NCBI GenBank assembly: GCA_015179125.1
Contig: WHVA01000292.1
Coordinates: forward strand, 1 to 64,000
Direction: 5' to 3'
Length of the DNA stretch: 64,000 nucleotides
Source of the DNA: Gautieria morchelliformis
Taxonomy: Eukaryota; Basidiomycota; Agaricomycetes; Gomphales; Gomphaceae
Shown: positions 1 to 10,200 of the stretch, piece by piece
Layout of the letters: the number at the start of each line of letters is the position of its first letter
How positions within the stretch are numbered: the stretch's first letter is position 1
The notes under the pieces: generated by a model
The model's database searches: none
Told to the model about the DNA's origin: nothing
What the model saw: only the letters and a program-made list of their open reading frames with translations
Made by a program: the position numbers and the translations under genes

Positions 1-680
1 ATAGTGAAGGAGGATTGACGGCGTGGGCCATCAACGAGCGGGAAGTGACGCAGCATATTGGCGGCTTTCTTGGCGCTGTTGCCCTTGCCCCTGCCCTGCA
101 AAATTTGCACATCATTCGCCACGGCATAGAAGGGGATAAGCTCGTGGACGGCCTGCTCTACTCATCGTACCAACTCTTAGTAATCGCTCGTCTCGACAAG
201 TCTGTAGACGTCATGCGATATTTCTCAGACCTCGGCTGGGAGCGGGCACAGCTCGCTGCGACAGCGTGTCACGATACAGCAGTAGCGGTCTTTGCAAACC
301 TCACATTTTGGGATATTTTCAAGGATCCGACATGGCTCGACTCTCCCTGGGCACTGGCATGGGAAGAGCGTACCGCAGTCAGTGGTGAGCGGCCGCTTGC
401 ACAGCCGCTCCTTCTTGTTGAAGGCCTGGGCGAGACAGCTGTGTTTCCCGCCACAACAGAAGCTGTTTTTGCACATCACTGCGAGGCTCATCGTGACACC
501 AGAGTGCATCTCAGCAGGTACCCAGAGATGAACCACCTACCGGTTGGCTACGCTTCTCAGCTTGAGTATTTCCGTTGGATCGACGACCGCTTCAACGGAG
601 TACAGGTCCCGTATGGTTGCACGAATGCTACGATTGACAATATAACGCCAGAGCTCCTGAAGGAACATATATTCCCTTAG
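1..680 (+). CDS. Secreted lipase-like alpha/beta hydrolase, 3' part only (copy 1)
   Basis: C-terminal half of a protein nearly identical to the complete copy at 2097-3431. The window begins inside the His codon of the nucleophile elbow (GHSEGG in the complete copy), so the catalytic Ser codon is at 3-5. The reading frame runs to a TAG at 678-680 without introns. The candidate acid residue lies in the segment reading VEGLGETAVFP and the candidate His in EMNHLP. Compared with copy 2, the region after the nucleophile differs at a modest number of residues, for example KLVDGLLYSS against KLRDVLYSS, and MNHLPVGYAS against MDHKPISFVS. By analogy with fungal secretory lipases it should be an exported esterase or lipase. 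Whether the part left of the window is intact cannot be seen. Confidence 0.85.
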   Translation, partial: SEGGLTAWAINEREVTQHIGGFLGAVALAPALQNLHIIRHGIEGDKLVDGLLYSSYQLLVIARLDKSVDVMRYFSDLGWERAQLAATACHDTAVAVFANLTFWDIFKDPTWLDSPWALAWEERTAVSGERPLAQPLLLVEGLGETAVFPATTEAVFAHHCEAHRDTRVHLSRYPEMNHLPVGYASQLEYFRWIDDRFNGVQVPYGCTNATIDNITPELLKEHIFP

Positions 681-890
681 TGTCCGGCCGGACATGACGA
701 CCCGGGGAGCACTGCAAGGCCGGTGCGGAATCGTGATGGCGGCCCATTGTACTATAGTAAATTCGCATACACGTACAGAAGGTGACTTAGTAGTCCAGCG
801 CACTAGTAAGGATCACATTGCAAGGTCTCAGTGACAGATTGATGCTCTACAACCAGACAAACTATAGACCTATTAATAACAAGTATTTTA
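1..890 (+). repeat. Tandem segmental duplication, left unit
   Basis: Bases 1-890 match about 2750-3660 in the same orientation at an offset of about 2.75 kb. The match covers the lipase 3' half and roughly 200 bp of downstream flank, including a shared TGTCCGGCCGGACAT palindrome after the stop codon and a shared run around GATTGATGCTCTACAAC. Homology fades around 890, where the left copy has AACAATTAATTAC and the right copy AACAATTACAATC. The unit extends left of the window, so its true length is unknown. Confidence 0.9.
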
Positions 891-2096
891 ACAATTAATT
901 ACAATCACAATGCCCCCACACGTACTCTGTATACTGTCAGGATACCGCCGTACCGGTACACTTTCAACTGCCCGGGGCGCACTTAGTATGTTCTCAATCA
1001 CTGATGACGCGTAGACCAGCCCTGGCCCGGAACAACACGCATAGGACCGGCCGCTGATGGATTGAGGTTGTTCACAAGTCAAGTTTCGTTGTCTAGCTCA
1101 GCTCTACCTCCAACGCTAACCGGGTTGAAATTGCAGTGTCTGTGATATTGGAATTCCCCTGACAGCTTTCTAGACTGCGACGATTGCCAGCGGTATAGTA
1201 CTGCACGATCCACCACCATTTCTTCCCCATTATCGGGAGCTCGCAGCACTCAAATTTCGTCTTCGGCGTCTAGCTTTCAGAAGACATCACTAGGTTAACC
1301 AACGCAGCCTCTGCCTCTCCATCGAGCGCTAAGAGTTCTACATCTCCGGCATCGAGTGTCAACTTGAAGGCCACCTCTTCTGTGAAGACATCCGCAATAA
1401 ATAGCTCTAGCCCAGCAGCACATACTGTACTGTCCACGCCCTATCCAACGACGACGAAACCTAAGGGTAGAACCACACGAGCCACAGATACTGCTATAGA
1501 AGCTGACTCCCACACGAGCCACAGATACTGCTGTAGAAGCTGACTCAAAGCATGACCTCAGACGACAGTTATCAGAGCTTGCGAGGTGAAAATTTGCTCT
1601 GGGGAAGCAGCACCAACGATTGGTATCCTCGACTGCGTGTACAAAGGTGATAAGCCAAGCTTCAGAGTCAGGAGCAAGGTCGAAGCGTGCCACTGGGGCA
1701 ATCTCGCCATTTGTTAGATTGACAAACGGCATAACACAGTCGAATCCTTGGGCCCGAGGCAGGGGTGGCTAGAATGTGTAGTGGGTGCCGGCGCCTAGCG
1801 AGCAAAAAAGATTCCGACAGACTCGGACACAGGTGAAACTATACGCCATGGATATCTTCAATGTTTTGTTAGTAAGTTGTTTGCTGACCTTGGCAACATT
1901 TGAAATGATGAAATCACCTCAGGCTAGTGTGACGCAAACTTCGAATCATGCTTGCGTGTTGTACAACGTCCAACGGTATAGTATATTATGGCAGTACTAG
2001 TGGTTTCGCCCTGTGTCTCCGCGCACTGAGGCAAGTCATACCAAGTTTCCTAATGTTCACGCACTCATTCAAGAGTGGCAATAGAATTCAGCTACC
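891..2096. other. Spacer between the lipase copies; no intact gene
   Basis: About 1.2 kb without a recognisable complete gene. On the plus strand from about 1310 to 1560 one frame is rich in Ser, Thr and Ala and then reads RATDTAVEADSKHDLRRQL, which looks like a relic of a coiled-coil or cytoskeletal protein. A 37-bp direct duplication at 1473-1546 breaks that frame. The last few hundred bases must include the promoter of lipase copy 2; an AT-rich stretch near 1975-1990 is the only weak TATA-like signal I see. Confidence 0.5.
1473..1546 (+). repeat. 37-bp tandem duplication (2 units)
   Basis: Two adjacent 37-bp units, 1473-1509 and 1510-1546, each starting CCACACGAGCCACAG and ending GAAGCTGACTC. 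They differ by one A/G substitution. As 37 is not a multiple of three, the duplication shifts any reading frame across it. Confidence 0.92.
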
Positions 2097-3431
2097 ATGT
2101 TTCTTCTCTCCAACCTTGCATACCTCGCACTTGTCATTGGAGTTTTAGACCCGTGTATCGCCTATGAGAAGTTCGCAGAACAATTTCAAAAGTTATATGA
2201 AGCTGCACATGCAAAGGAAGCCGCAAACTGGTTGGGCAATGTGTCTACCGATCCGTTTTATCAGTCCCCTCCCAACATATCTGCCTATGCACCCGGACAG
2301 GCTGTGCGCCTCGAGAGCGTCCCCCAACAAGCCCTAAACCATGACATTGTCCCAATAGGTTTATCTGTATATCGCATGCTCTACCAATCACTTGACCTCG
2401 AGGACAAGCCAGTGCCTGCCTCAGCATATATCCTTCTGCCGTACGCTCGGTCTCAACCGCACGCCCCGCTCAGAGTCATCGTGTGGACACATGGCACGTC
2501 GGGAATCGAACGGCAGTGCGCGCCGAGCAATCAGCGTAACCTCTATTATCAGTATGGCCACAACGGCCCATTCGCCATGGCACTCCGTGGATATGCGGTC
2601 GTCGCTCCGGATTATGCAGGCCTTGGTTCAGACACCCAGTTCAATTATCTCGCGTCTCCATCCCATGCCGCTGACAGCGCATTCTCTTTAATCGCCGCCC
2701 GCCACGTATTTCCCGGTCATCTCCTCACTTACGAGTGGGTCGCCGTCGGCCATAGTGAAGGAGGATTGACGGCGTGGGCCATCAACGAGCGGGAAGTGAC
2801 GCAGCCTATCGGCGGCTTTCTTGGCTCTGTTGCCCTTGCCCCTGCCCTGCAAAATTTGCACATCATTCGCCACGGCATAGAAGGGGATAAGCTCAGGGAC
2901 GTGCTCTACTCATCGTACCAACTCGTTGTAATTGCTCGTCTGGACAAGTCTGTAGACGTCATGCAATATTTCTCAGACCTTGGCTGGGAGCGGACACAGC
3001 TCGCTGCGACAGCGTGTTACGATACAGCAGTAGTGGTCTTTGCAAACCTCACATTTTGGGATATTTTCAAGGATCCGACATGGCTCAACTCTCCCTGGGC
3101 ACTGGCATGGGAAGAGCGTACCGCAGTCAGTGGCGAGCGGCCGCTTGCACAGCCGCTCCTTCTTGTTGAAGGCCTGGGCGAGACAGCTGTGTTTCCCGCC
3201 ACAACAGAAGCTGTTTTTGCACATCACTGCGAGGCTCATCGTGACACCAGAGTGCATCTCAGCAGGTACCCAGAGATGGACCACAAACCGATTTCCTTCG
3301 TTTCTCAGCTTGAGTATTTCCGTTGGATCGACGATCGCTTCAACGGAGTACAGGTCCCGTATGGCTGCACGAACGCTACAATTGACAATATAACGCCAGA
3401 GCTTCTGAAGGAACATACTGATAGTCCCTAG
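2097..3431 (+). CDS. Secreted lipase-like alpha/beta hydrolase (copy 2, complete)
   Basis: Single-exon gene of 444 codons, unusual here where neighbours are intron-rich. The N-terminus (MFLLSNLAYLALVIGVL, then DPCIAYE) is a typical signal peptide, so the enzyme is probably secreted. An oxyanion-type HGTSG motif lies near residue 130, and the nucleophile elbow is GHSEGG at residues 218-223 with Ser220. The presumed acid is in GLGE (Glu where many relatives have Asp) and the presumed His is in EMDHKP near the C-terminus. Length and architecture fit the fungal secretory lipase (LIP-type) family, which hydrolyses acyl esters outside the cell. The exact substrate cannot be read from sequence. Copy 1 upstream shows this is a tandem pair. 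The start is chosen because it gives the signal peptide. Confidence 0.85.
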   Translation: MFLLSNLAYLALVIGVLDPCIAYEKFAEQFQKLYEAAHAKEAANWLGNVSTDPFYQSPPNISAYAPGQAVRLESVPQQALNHDIVPIGLSVYRMLYQSLDLEDKPVPASAYILLPYARSQPHAPLRVIVWTHGTSGIERQCAPSNQRNLYYQYGHNGPFAMALRGYAVVAPDYAGLGSDTQFNYLASPSHAADSAFSLIAARHVFPGHLLTYEWVAVGHSEGGLTAWAINEREVTQPIGGFLGSVALAPALQNLHIIRHGIEGDKLRDVLYSSYQLVVIARLDKSVDVMQYFSDLGWERTQLAATACYDTAVVVFANLTFWDIFKDPTWLNSPWALAWEERTAVSGERPLAQPLLLVEGLGETAVFPATTEAVFAHHCEAHRDTRVHLSRYPEMDHKPISFVSQLEYFRWIDDRFNGVQVPYGCTNATIDNITPELLKEHTDSP

Positions 3432-3660
3432 TGTCCGGCCGGACATATAAATATGATGACGACCTGGGGAGCACTGCAAGGCCGGTGCGGAATCGTGATG
3501 GCGGCCCATTGTACTATAGTAAATTCGCATACACGTACAGAAGGTGACTTAGTAGTCCAGCGCACTAGTAAGGATCACATTGCAAGGTCTCGGTGACAGA
3601 TTGATGCTCTACAACCGGACAAACTATAGACACATTAATAACAAGTATTTTAACAATTAC
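2750..3660 (+). repeat. Tandem segmental duplication, right unit
   Basis: Same-orientation match to 1-890, covering the lipase 3' half and the downstream flank. After the stop codon the right unit carries a small insertion (ATATAAATATGATGACG against ATGACG) and then continues colinear to about 3655. Confidence 0.9.
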
Positions 3661-5700
3661 AATCACCGTATAATTTGGGTAATGGTCCGTGTAAGCCTGC
3701 AAACTTCTGGCGTGTGTGGCAAGCGCAAACTATCCGTCTACAACCAGCTACTGTGAGCCACGACGCTCCCGTACGATGCGGTAGGGGTGCATTCGTCGTT
3801 CCCCCTTGGCAGCATTTTTACGAGCATGTGTGGAGATGGCAGGTCCAATGAGCAAAGTTGCACGTGCCTCCGAGGGTTTACATGGCCGAAAGATCGGACG
3901 AGTAGGTCGAGAGGACGTAGTGGGTTTACTGGACGCACTGGCTGTCGGGGGTTGGTCGCCAACAATGACGATAGCATTGGCCATCCGAAATGCGCACGGG
4001 ACGAGAAAGAAGGAGTCAGGAGTGGCAGGGCGCGTAGGTGGTGGCGACGGAGATGGTGAGTACGTTAAAGAAGGTGCCGAAGACATAGAGCATGTCGATA
4101 CGCATCGCCCATGGTCATCGTGGAGAGTTCTGCGGGAGGACAGAGGGAACGGTAAACAAGGAGAATACGGCTGCTTGTAGGCTAATGTCAGGAATAGGTT
4201 TAGAGAGAGGGGAAGGGAAACCACGAACGGCTTGACCCTTGTCTTTGACGGGTGGAAGACCTTGTTGCTTGTCATATGACGAAGAAGTAGAAGGCGGTGA
4301 AGAAGAATCAATGCAAAGGGTGTCCAGGGCAGGAGGCATGACAGTCACGTCTGAGACGGATGCAACGATAACGATGCACAAGAGGCAGAAATAATACAGT
4401 GATGAAAGGTGGCAGACCGCAAAGGGAGGCGCGAGAGCGATGCTAGCTCTTAAAAAGAAAATCCGCCAGGGGCGAGGGGACCGGCCTTAATGGGACGAAG
4501 AATGGTCGCGGAAGGAAATGCTGTAGATAGGAGAAAATTACAGGCCTCCCTTAAAGAGCACAGCATTTTGGAGGCATATCGGCAGGAGGACCATAGCCAA
4601 AGGACTATAGACTTATGACAAGGTTTGAGCGCAGCAGAGCGGTAGACTCGGCTAGCTCGGAAAGTAGGAACCATGCACATGCACAATAAACGTAGAGCTG
4701 TTGCGTAGAATGGAGCAATCCTCGAGGCACGAACAAAGCAGCAGGAGCTGGAGGCGTGGGCGGCTGCCTCAGGCTAATGTCCGCTGGTCTTGCTGTAATA
4801 TACAAGTCCATGGAGATTCGCCACCGCGTCCCCACCTCGCTACAGGTGCTCAAAATAAGCGCAGCTTTGTATGTACGTTTACCCGTGGACATTTACGCTA
4901 GCTGAGTAAACCTCGTAATGCGGGATCAAATGTATAATGTACTACTCCTTTGTTGTTCAATGCTTTCCCTTTGCTGGTTATACATGGTCAAGCACTAGTT
5001 AACAATCAGACTCTGATGGTCCACTACGCTATTGTGTCTACGTTTGGACCGATTACTTACGATCTACTCCTCAGGCCTCATGGCATGCGACGTGTCAGCC
5101 AGCGACACGTGCGGCGAGGAACATTGCCTGACGCTGCCACACACCGACACCGATATAAATCGCCCATAGGCGCGTAGTCATCGTCCGAGCTGCCGTCACC
5201 GTCCCCTAGTGGGATGCACCTAAGGAAAAAGGACAGACAATATATGCACCCACGCTCGTCTTCATGGGCTACTTCTGGGTAAGGACCTCACGAGGGACAT
5301 CGGCGGGTCAGCACAGCGGTGAAATTCCGTGTCATGCGTCTTGATTACGCGGCCAGTGCATATAGGACCCGTGAGACCGTTCCCTAGGGCGCAAAGTCTA
5401 CGTGCCAGGCCAGAGGTCTACGACTCAGCAATGATGCTGTGAGCACGAGGGTACGTAGGGGCTACGGGAGGTCGGGCTGCTAAGCGATTGACCACGCCGG
5501 GAGTGGAGATGAATGTACTATGGCTTCCTTTCCGCTGAACCCAAGCGGTTGCTCACAAGTCCCACGGGTGTGATAGGGGTGCGGGAGGCGTAGGAGCCGG
5601 TGTGTGGAGTGCAGTCAAACAGCACCCGGGACACCGTAACGGCGCAGGGCCGGAGGCCACGAGGGTGCAGGTGATCTGGTAGTCCGCTGCGTTCGCGTTC
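3661..5700. other. Degenerate, probably transposon-derived DNA; no convincing gene
   Basis: Open frames in 3738-4381 on both strands are compositionally biased (Ser/Pro/Arg-rich) and have no recognisable domain. Reverse-strand residues NAAKGERR encoded near 3790-3815 recur on the plus strand near 9650 inside the element at 8792-10029, so this stretch may be an old, diverged relative of that element in inverse orientation. From 4450 to 5700 I see nothing I can name apart from a short imperfect palindrome near 5089-5114 (GACGTGTC ... GCGACACGT). Confidence 0.35.
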
Positions 5701-5708
5701 GCCCTGGG

Positions 5709-6068
5709 TCAATCATGGGTATTGACCACACTCAGTAGCTCATACATGAACTCCTGCATACCTAGACATCGGGTCATCTGGTTGATGAAGTCCTGACGAC
5801 TGTTGGCGCGGTAACTAACTTTAGAGAAGTCGATGTGCAGTCTCTCTGGCAATTCAGTGTTGAAGCCGTCAGATGTCCCCCGAGATATGATAAACTCAAT
5901 GTAGTGTTCTTTGCGCAGAATTTCGAGTAAACCATTCCGACGGTCTCGGAGAGCTTCGGGATGGTTTACTCGCAATTCTGCAACAAATACAGGTGCCATC
6001 GCGTTCATCGCAGTCCGGATCTTCAAAATCACGATGGGAGGCTTCGAAACTACAAGCTTACCGTGCAA
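5709..6068 (-). pseudogene. Transposase C-terminal relic, Plavaka/CACTA-like
   Basis: A 119-codon minus-strand frame contains ELPERLHIDFSKVSYRAN followed by RQDFINQMTRCLGMQE. This arrangement (a Leu-His-Ile-Asp segment, then an RA(S/T)N(R/S)-like stretch, then a QMT.xL..QE helix) resembles the C-terminal end of the large Plavaka-type transposases common in Agaricomycetes. That comparison is from memory of the family, not a search. The upstream catalytic part is missing; the nearest minus-strand frame (6111-6320) is Cys/His-containing but not recognisable. It is a fragment and cannot encode an active enzyme. Confidence 0.45.
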
Positions 6069-6110
6069 TGGACACTTGCCCTTCCGATGAGTCTCTATAT
6101 AAAGTCCTAA

Positions 6111-7360
6111 TTAAGAGCCGAACTTATTCATATCACAAGTGACCAATTCTCCAGCAGTATCGAGACGACCGATGGCCAATGGTCGGAGATATTGCGGAAG
6201 TTTGAGATGCTTCCGCAGACAGTTTGAAGAACAATGATCAGGACAATCCTGCACATATGCCCGAATGTTTCCATTGATACGAGGCGAGGCGAGGACTGAG
6301 GGTCGGTTCATGCGGCCCATTGGCCTACGATGTTTCTCACACCGAGCTCAGGCCTAGCATCAGCGAGACCGACGATGATGAAGCACTGCCTGTTATCCAA
6401 GTTATCACCTTCTGATTGATGAGTCAGGCGGGTCGATGTCGATGGTCCTCTTTCACTATGCTTGCATCTGCCCCTGCATCCTTTGACTGCTCTGGAACAA
6501 CCATGAGATCAGCTATAGGATGCATATCAGTATCCAATGCCAATGGACCCTTGAATGACTTCTCCCCCTCTGCCCACACCTTTGCTACCTTTACCTTGGC
6601 ATTCAGGGCATCCACCTCAGGAGGTGCTCAGAGTCTGCATTGACCTGAGTCCCTATTCACATCGCCTCCTATAACAACTCCTACATCATGAGATGTTAGC
6701 AAAACACTCAAAGCCCAGAAATACCTTACACATACCTGTAGCCCAACCACCACTGATCCACTGGGCCAATGCCTCCTTCATGCTGTCCTAAAGGTTCTGG
6801 AGGACCTTGACTGCAGTTTCAGCCCATTCAATGAGTTCAGACAAAGGAAGGGGTGTTGCCATTCTATATCAAAGGGACCCCTGGCCTGTCATTCTGCCCA
6901 GCTTTTATGCTCCTGCTCCTGGCATGCATGGACAAAGCAAGATCTGGGCCCCTGAGTTAAGATCTGAGGATTTGCTATGCCTTTCCATCACCCAATCCAC
7001 ACCACAACAAATGTAAGTGTCATTGGACTCTGAAGCTAGGAGGGGGGTACTGTTATGACTTGTTTATTTTGGCATAATCTATCTCCATTCAACATGTCCA
7101 TTCGCTCCAATGTCCATTTGTTCTGTTCACTGCTCATTCAGTTTGCTGAGTTGTGTCATCCTTCACATCACTCACCTTTGATCCCACCATGTCATTGATG
7201 TTTTATCATGGCATGATCACCCTCTGCTAAACTTGTCGCCCTTCAATAAGTTTGCCAAGCTCCTTCCATGTTCACATCATTCACCCTCACTTCCATCATC
7301 ATGCATGACCAAGTACTCTTATATGCAGGATCAAGCCCATGGGCCAGGAGTTAGCACAGG
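6111..7360 (-). other. Degenerate coding-like DNA, possible retroelement remnant
   Basis: Minus-strand frames at 6424-6615 and around 6700-6840 look protein-like (for instance EWAETAVKVLQNL and KEALAQWISGGWAT) but are broken by stops and are not assignable. At 7037-7047 a G-rich run (AGGAGGGGGG) is followed by a TGTTATGA sequence at about 7051, which is what a plus-strand polypurine tract and LTR start look like in Ty3/gypsy elements. I cannot find the matching partner LTR, so this stays tentative. Confidence 0.3.
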
Positions 7361-7362
7361 AT

Positions 7363-7733
7363 AGGTGTATGGGATCTAGCTTTGCTGGGCAAACAGAATA
7401 TTTTCGATGTATTTTCGAAATAGTGACCTTAAAATATAGCATACTGGTATTGCTATCATTGGGGATGAACTATTTAAACTTCCTCTAATTTCCTACCATT
7501 TTTTCGCCATTTTTAACGAAGTCTTTGGCTCAAAACACTTCTATTCTGTTGCAGCAGAGTTATGAATCCACATGTATCCACAACTCTGCTTATTCAAACT
7601 CCGACGCGCGCGCTCGAGCCTTACGCACCCACAAACTCTGGCCAACCTACCGGTTCGGACTCAGCACTCTGGAAATAGCAATTTATTCCCAAGCCTCCAC
7701 AACACAGTTTGTGCAATACAAACTCAGCCCAAC
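7363..7733 (+). repeat. Module X, left copy (inverted relative to 10201-10559)
   Basis: About 370 bp from GGTGTATGGGATC to ACAAACTCAGCCCAAC. It matches the reverse complement of 10201-10559 nearly throughout, including a stretch with TTGCAGCAGAGTTATGAATC and an alternating CGCGCGC run. It directly abuts the left arm at 7734. Confidence 0.85.
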
Positions 7734-8791
7734 TGTTTTGGAACCCTTCAAGACTTTGGTGTCAGAGCTAACACTTTGGTCTATCAGAACGTGTCGTATA
7801 CGAAACTCAAAGAATATTAAACAATGCTGCAGCACAACTCCGGAAATAATTTAATATTTGTACCTTGGTTGCAATCCGCGTAAGAACTAGTCCAAGTTAA
7901 TACGGATGGAAGGCAATATGTTTCTTAGCAGCACTGAACAATAAACTAAAAGTCTGTAGGTTCGAGGACGACTATCGGGGTCCAAGTATTCCAAAAAGAT
8001 AGGAATGGCTTCACAGGAGAGTTTGTAAGTGGACTGACCCGATTACCGTCAATGCACTGCAATAAACGAGCGACTAGGGTTTAAGAAGTGACGTGTGAAA
8101 GTCACTGAACAGGAAAGTCACTGATCAGTTCGTCTCGGGTATTGGAGAGCTAATTGACAAGGAAATCGATTGTCAGACTCACTCTGCAGAATTTCACCTG
8201 GAGTGTTAGTCCGGGTGGCTAAGTAGAAATGCAACTACTTAACTGAGAATTAATACACTAAGTAAGTGTAATAACCCTAGCTGGGGTTAGCAGCTTAGTA
8301 AGCTGTGCAAGCTTGGCAAGTCACACGAGGTACATGGATAGTAGATGATGATGTATTGGCTGATGAAAGGTGGGCAGTAAGGCCTCCTTTTATATTGTAT
8401 CTACTATCTATTAATAGACTAGAATGAGTCACGAAGAAATAGGGTAGTGAGTCATTGAGAAAAAGGGTAGTGAGTCAGAGCATGTGTTGGCCAATCACAG
8501 TCCACGAATAGGGTGTGAGTCATGCACTGAGTCACACAGAAATGGGGTAGTGAGTCAGAGAGAAAAAGGGTAGTGAGTCAGAGCATGTGTTGGCCAATCG
8601 CGGTTCACGATTAGGGAGTGAGTCATGCACTGAGTCATGCAGAAATGGGGTAGTGAGTCAGGCATGAGTCACGTCTAAGAATAAGATACACCCTTATTCT
8701 TAAAGAGGATTAGCTCAACGCAGCCTTTCATTGGTAAGCGGCCCCTCAGCCAATGATACGCCAGAGTCCGAGCATGAGTCACGTGCCGAGC
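7734..8791 (+). repeat. Foldback element, left arm proximal part with TGAGTCA array
   Basis: Starts TGTTTTGGAACCC and is the inverted partner of about 10740-11886. From 8424 to 8780 it carries at least 12 copies of TGAGTCA, embedded in repeating blocks that read roughly GGGTAGTGAGTCAGAG and GAGCATGTGTTGGCCAAT. No long open reading frame. The arm is interrupted at 8791/8792 by a 1,238-bp insertion. Confidence 0.88.
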
Positions 8792-10029
8792 TGTCAAGAT
8801 TGGGTTTTAGGCGTTAATATCATGTATTAGTGAACACAGCGAATGCCCGAATAACTTGTGCGAATAAGTATGCCGTTCGGCGAATAGGTGAACCAATGAA
8901 TGTTCACAAGATAAGAGGGTTTGCCTAACCGGGGCTCACCCTATCTACAGTCGTAGCGAAATAGCTCGCAGCACTTGACGACATAATGTGCAAGATATCG
9001 CGGAAGGGCTGTCTAAGTTTCGATGGTCCCTTCGCTGGCGAAGGTGCTCCTTCAGAGCCCTTCGCCAACAGCACAGAAAATAGTTCGACGGCGATGCCTA
9101 AGTCCTTGGCTGGTTGAAGATAGAAATCTTCAAGGAGAGGCTCAAGACGATGATCACAGCGAGGTCAAGTTTGCACAAGATGGATGACGTATGATAATTG
9201 AACTGGGGAATATACACACGAATGTAAACTACTTATATCTAATGCTCGTACGGTATCAGCGAATAGGAAAGAGGCCGTCATGAGTCAGGGTTGGATAGGA
9301 GTGCGCAGTCATGATACTAAGGAGATGGAATAAACATACAGTAGAGTGAGGGACGGGTGCGAACATGAAACGACGGAGAGTAAAGGTGGCGAAGGTACGT
9401 ATGTACGAAACCATGTCTTGGGACCCGCATACATGTCACCCTGCACGGACTCTTCGTCCACTGGGTCGATCCCACACGACCTACGGAAGGAACGCTCCAC
9501 GAACATACTTTGGCCATACGAAAATCCAAAGGGGTAGGATTTAAGAAGATGATGGGGTTAGTGATGAATCATTACACCGGGTAAATGGTATCGATCGTGT
9601 TTGATGGCGTGCCTTGTTGGCGAAATGTGCGAGCAGCGAATAGCGGTTCGGCGAAATGCGGCGAAGGGTGAACGGAGAGAACATAGAGGAGGCGTGGCCG
9701 AAGGGAGGGGCGAAGCCGAGCGAACATGGAGGAGGAGTAGCGAACGAGGGAATGGTGGTAACAAGGTGCAGGAAATACATAGGTCATGACAATCCGATTG
9801 TCAGAACACCATCGGAAGAGGGTCAAGCAGAGGAGGTGATAGGCCCAACAATGACTGCTAAGTTAGTCCGAGGACGTCGATCGCTTGTTGACGGCATAAC
9901 CATGGTCATTGTTGTGAACAGCGGGAATTGGTTGCCGAACATGACAATGGCGATCGGAACGAACACGGAGTTGGAGTGACAAATGGTAGGACAGAGCACC
10001 TGAATATGAGAAATAAACGCATCATGACA
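8792..10029. mobile_element. Probable solo LTR (1,238 bp) inserted in the left arm
   Basis: The inserted sequence begins TGTCA (8792-8796) and ends TGACA (10025-10029), i.e. TG...CA with 5-bp inverted ends. It is flanked by CGAGC at 8787-8791 and CGAGC at 10030-10034. The intact right arm at about 10733-10741 has a single CGAGC (in reverse complement), giving an empty-site comparison inside the window. A 5-bp target duplication with TG...CA ends is the hallmark of an LTR retroelement, and the absence of gag or pol inside points to a solo LTR. The interior is rich in CGAATA and GCGAA/TTCGC words (about 8839-8890, 9030-9070, 9245-9270, 9625-9665). No domain-bearing ORF. Another small LTR-like insertion type is possible. 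Confidence 0.72.
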
Positions 10030-10200
10030 CGAGCCAGGCTCTGAGTCATGCAGGAGTCATTCCCAAGTCACAAGACTTTGGACCAATAATACTTCAGCTT
10101 GGCAGTGAGTCATGACCCTAATTCTATTTTAGGAGTGTAGTCATGGCACAGCACAGCCTAGCATAGCCTTGTTGCTATGGTAGCATAGGTTGGGCTGAGT
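10030..10200 (+). repeat. Foldback element, left arm distal part
   Basis: About 170 bp continuing the left arm after the LTR insertion. It is the inverted partner of about 10560-10740 (for example GCATAGCCTTGTTGCTATGG against the complementary run near 10568-10600). It contains two further TGAGTCA heptamers near 10041 and 10106. Confidence 0.87.

Noticed and set aside
2973-3530. Long minus-strand frame antisense to lipase copy 2 (and its counterpart at 225-536)
   Set aside because: It is a mirror of a strongly coding plus strand, duplicated with it, and has no domain.
3748-4311. 187-codon minus-strand frame with a hydrophobic start
   Set aside because: Biased Ser/Pro/Arg composition, no domain, and partial similarity to a repeat near 9650; treated as transposon-derived.
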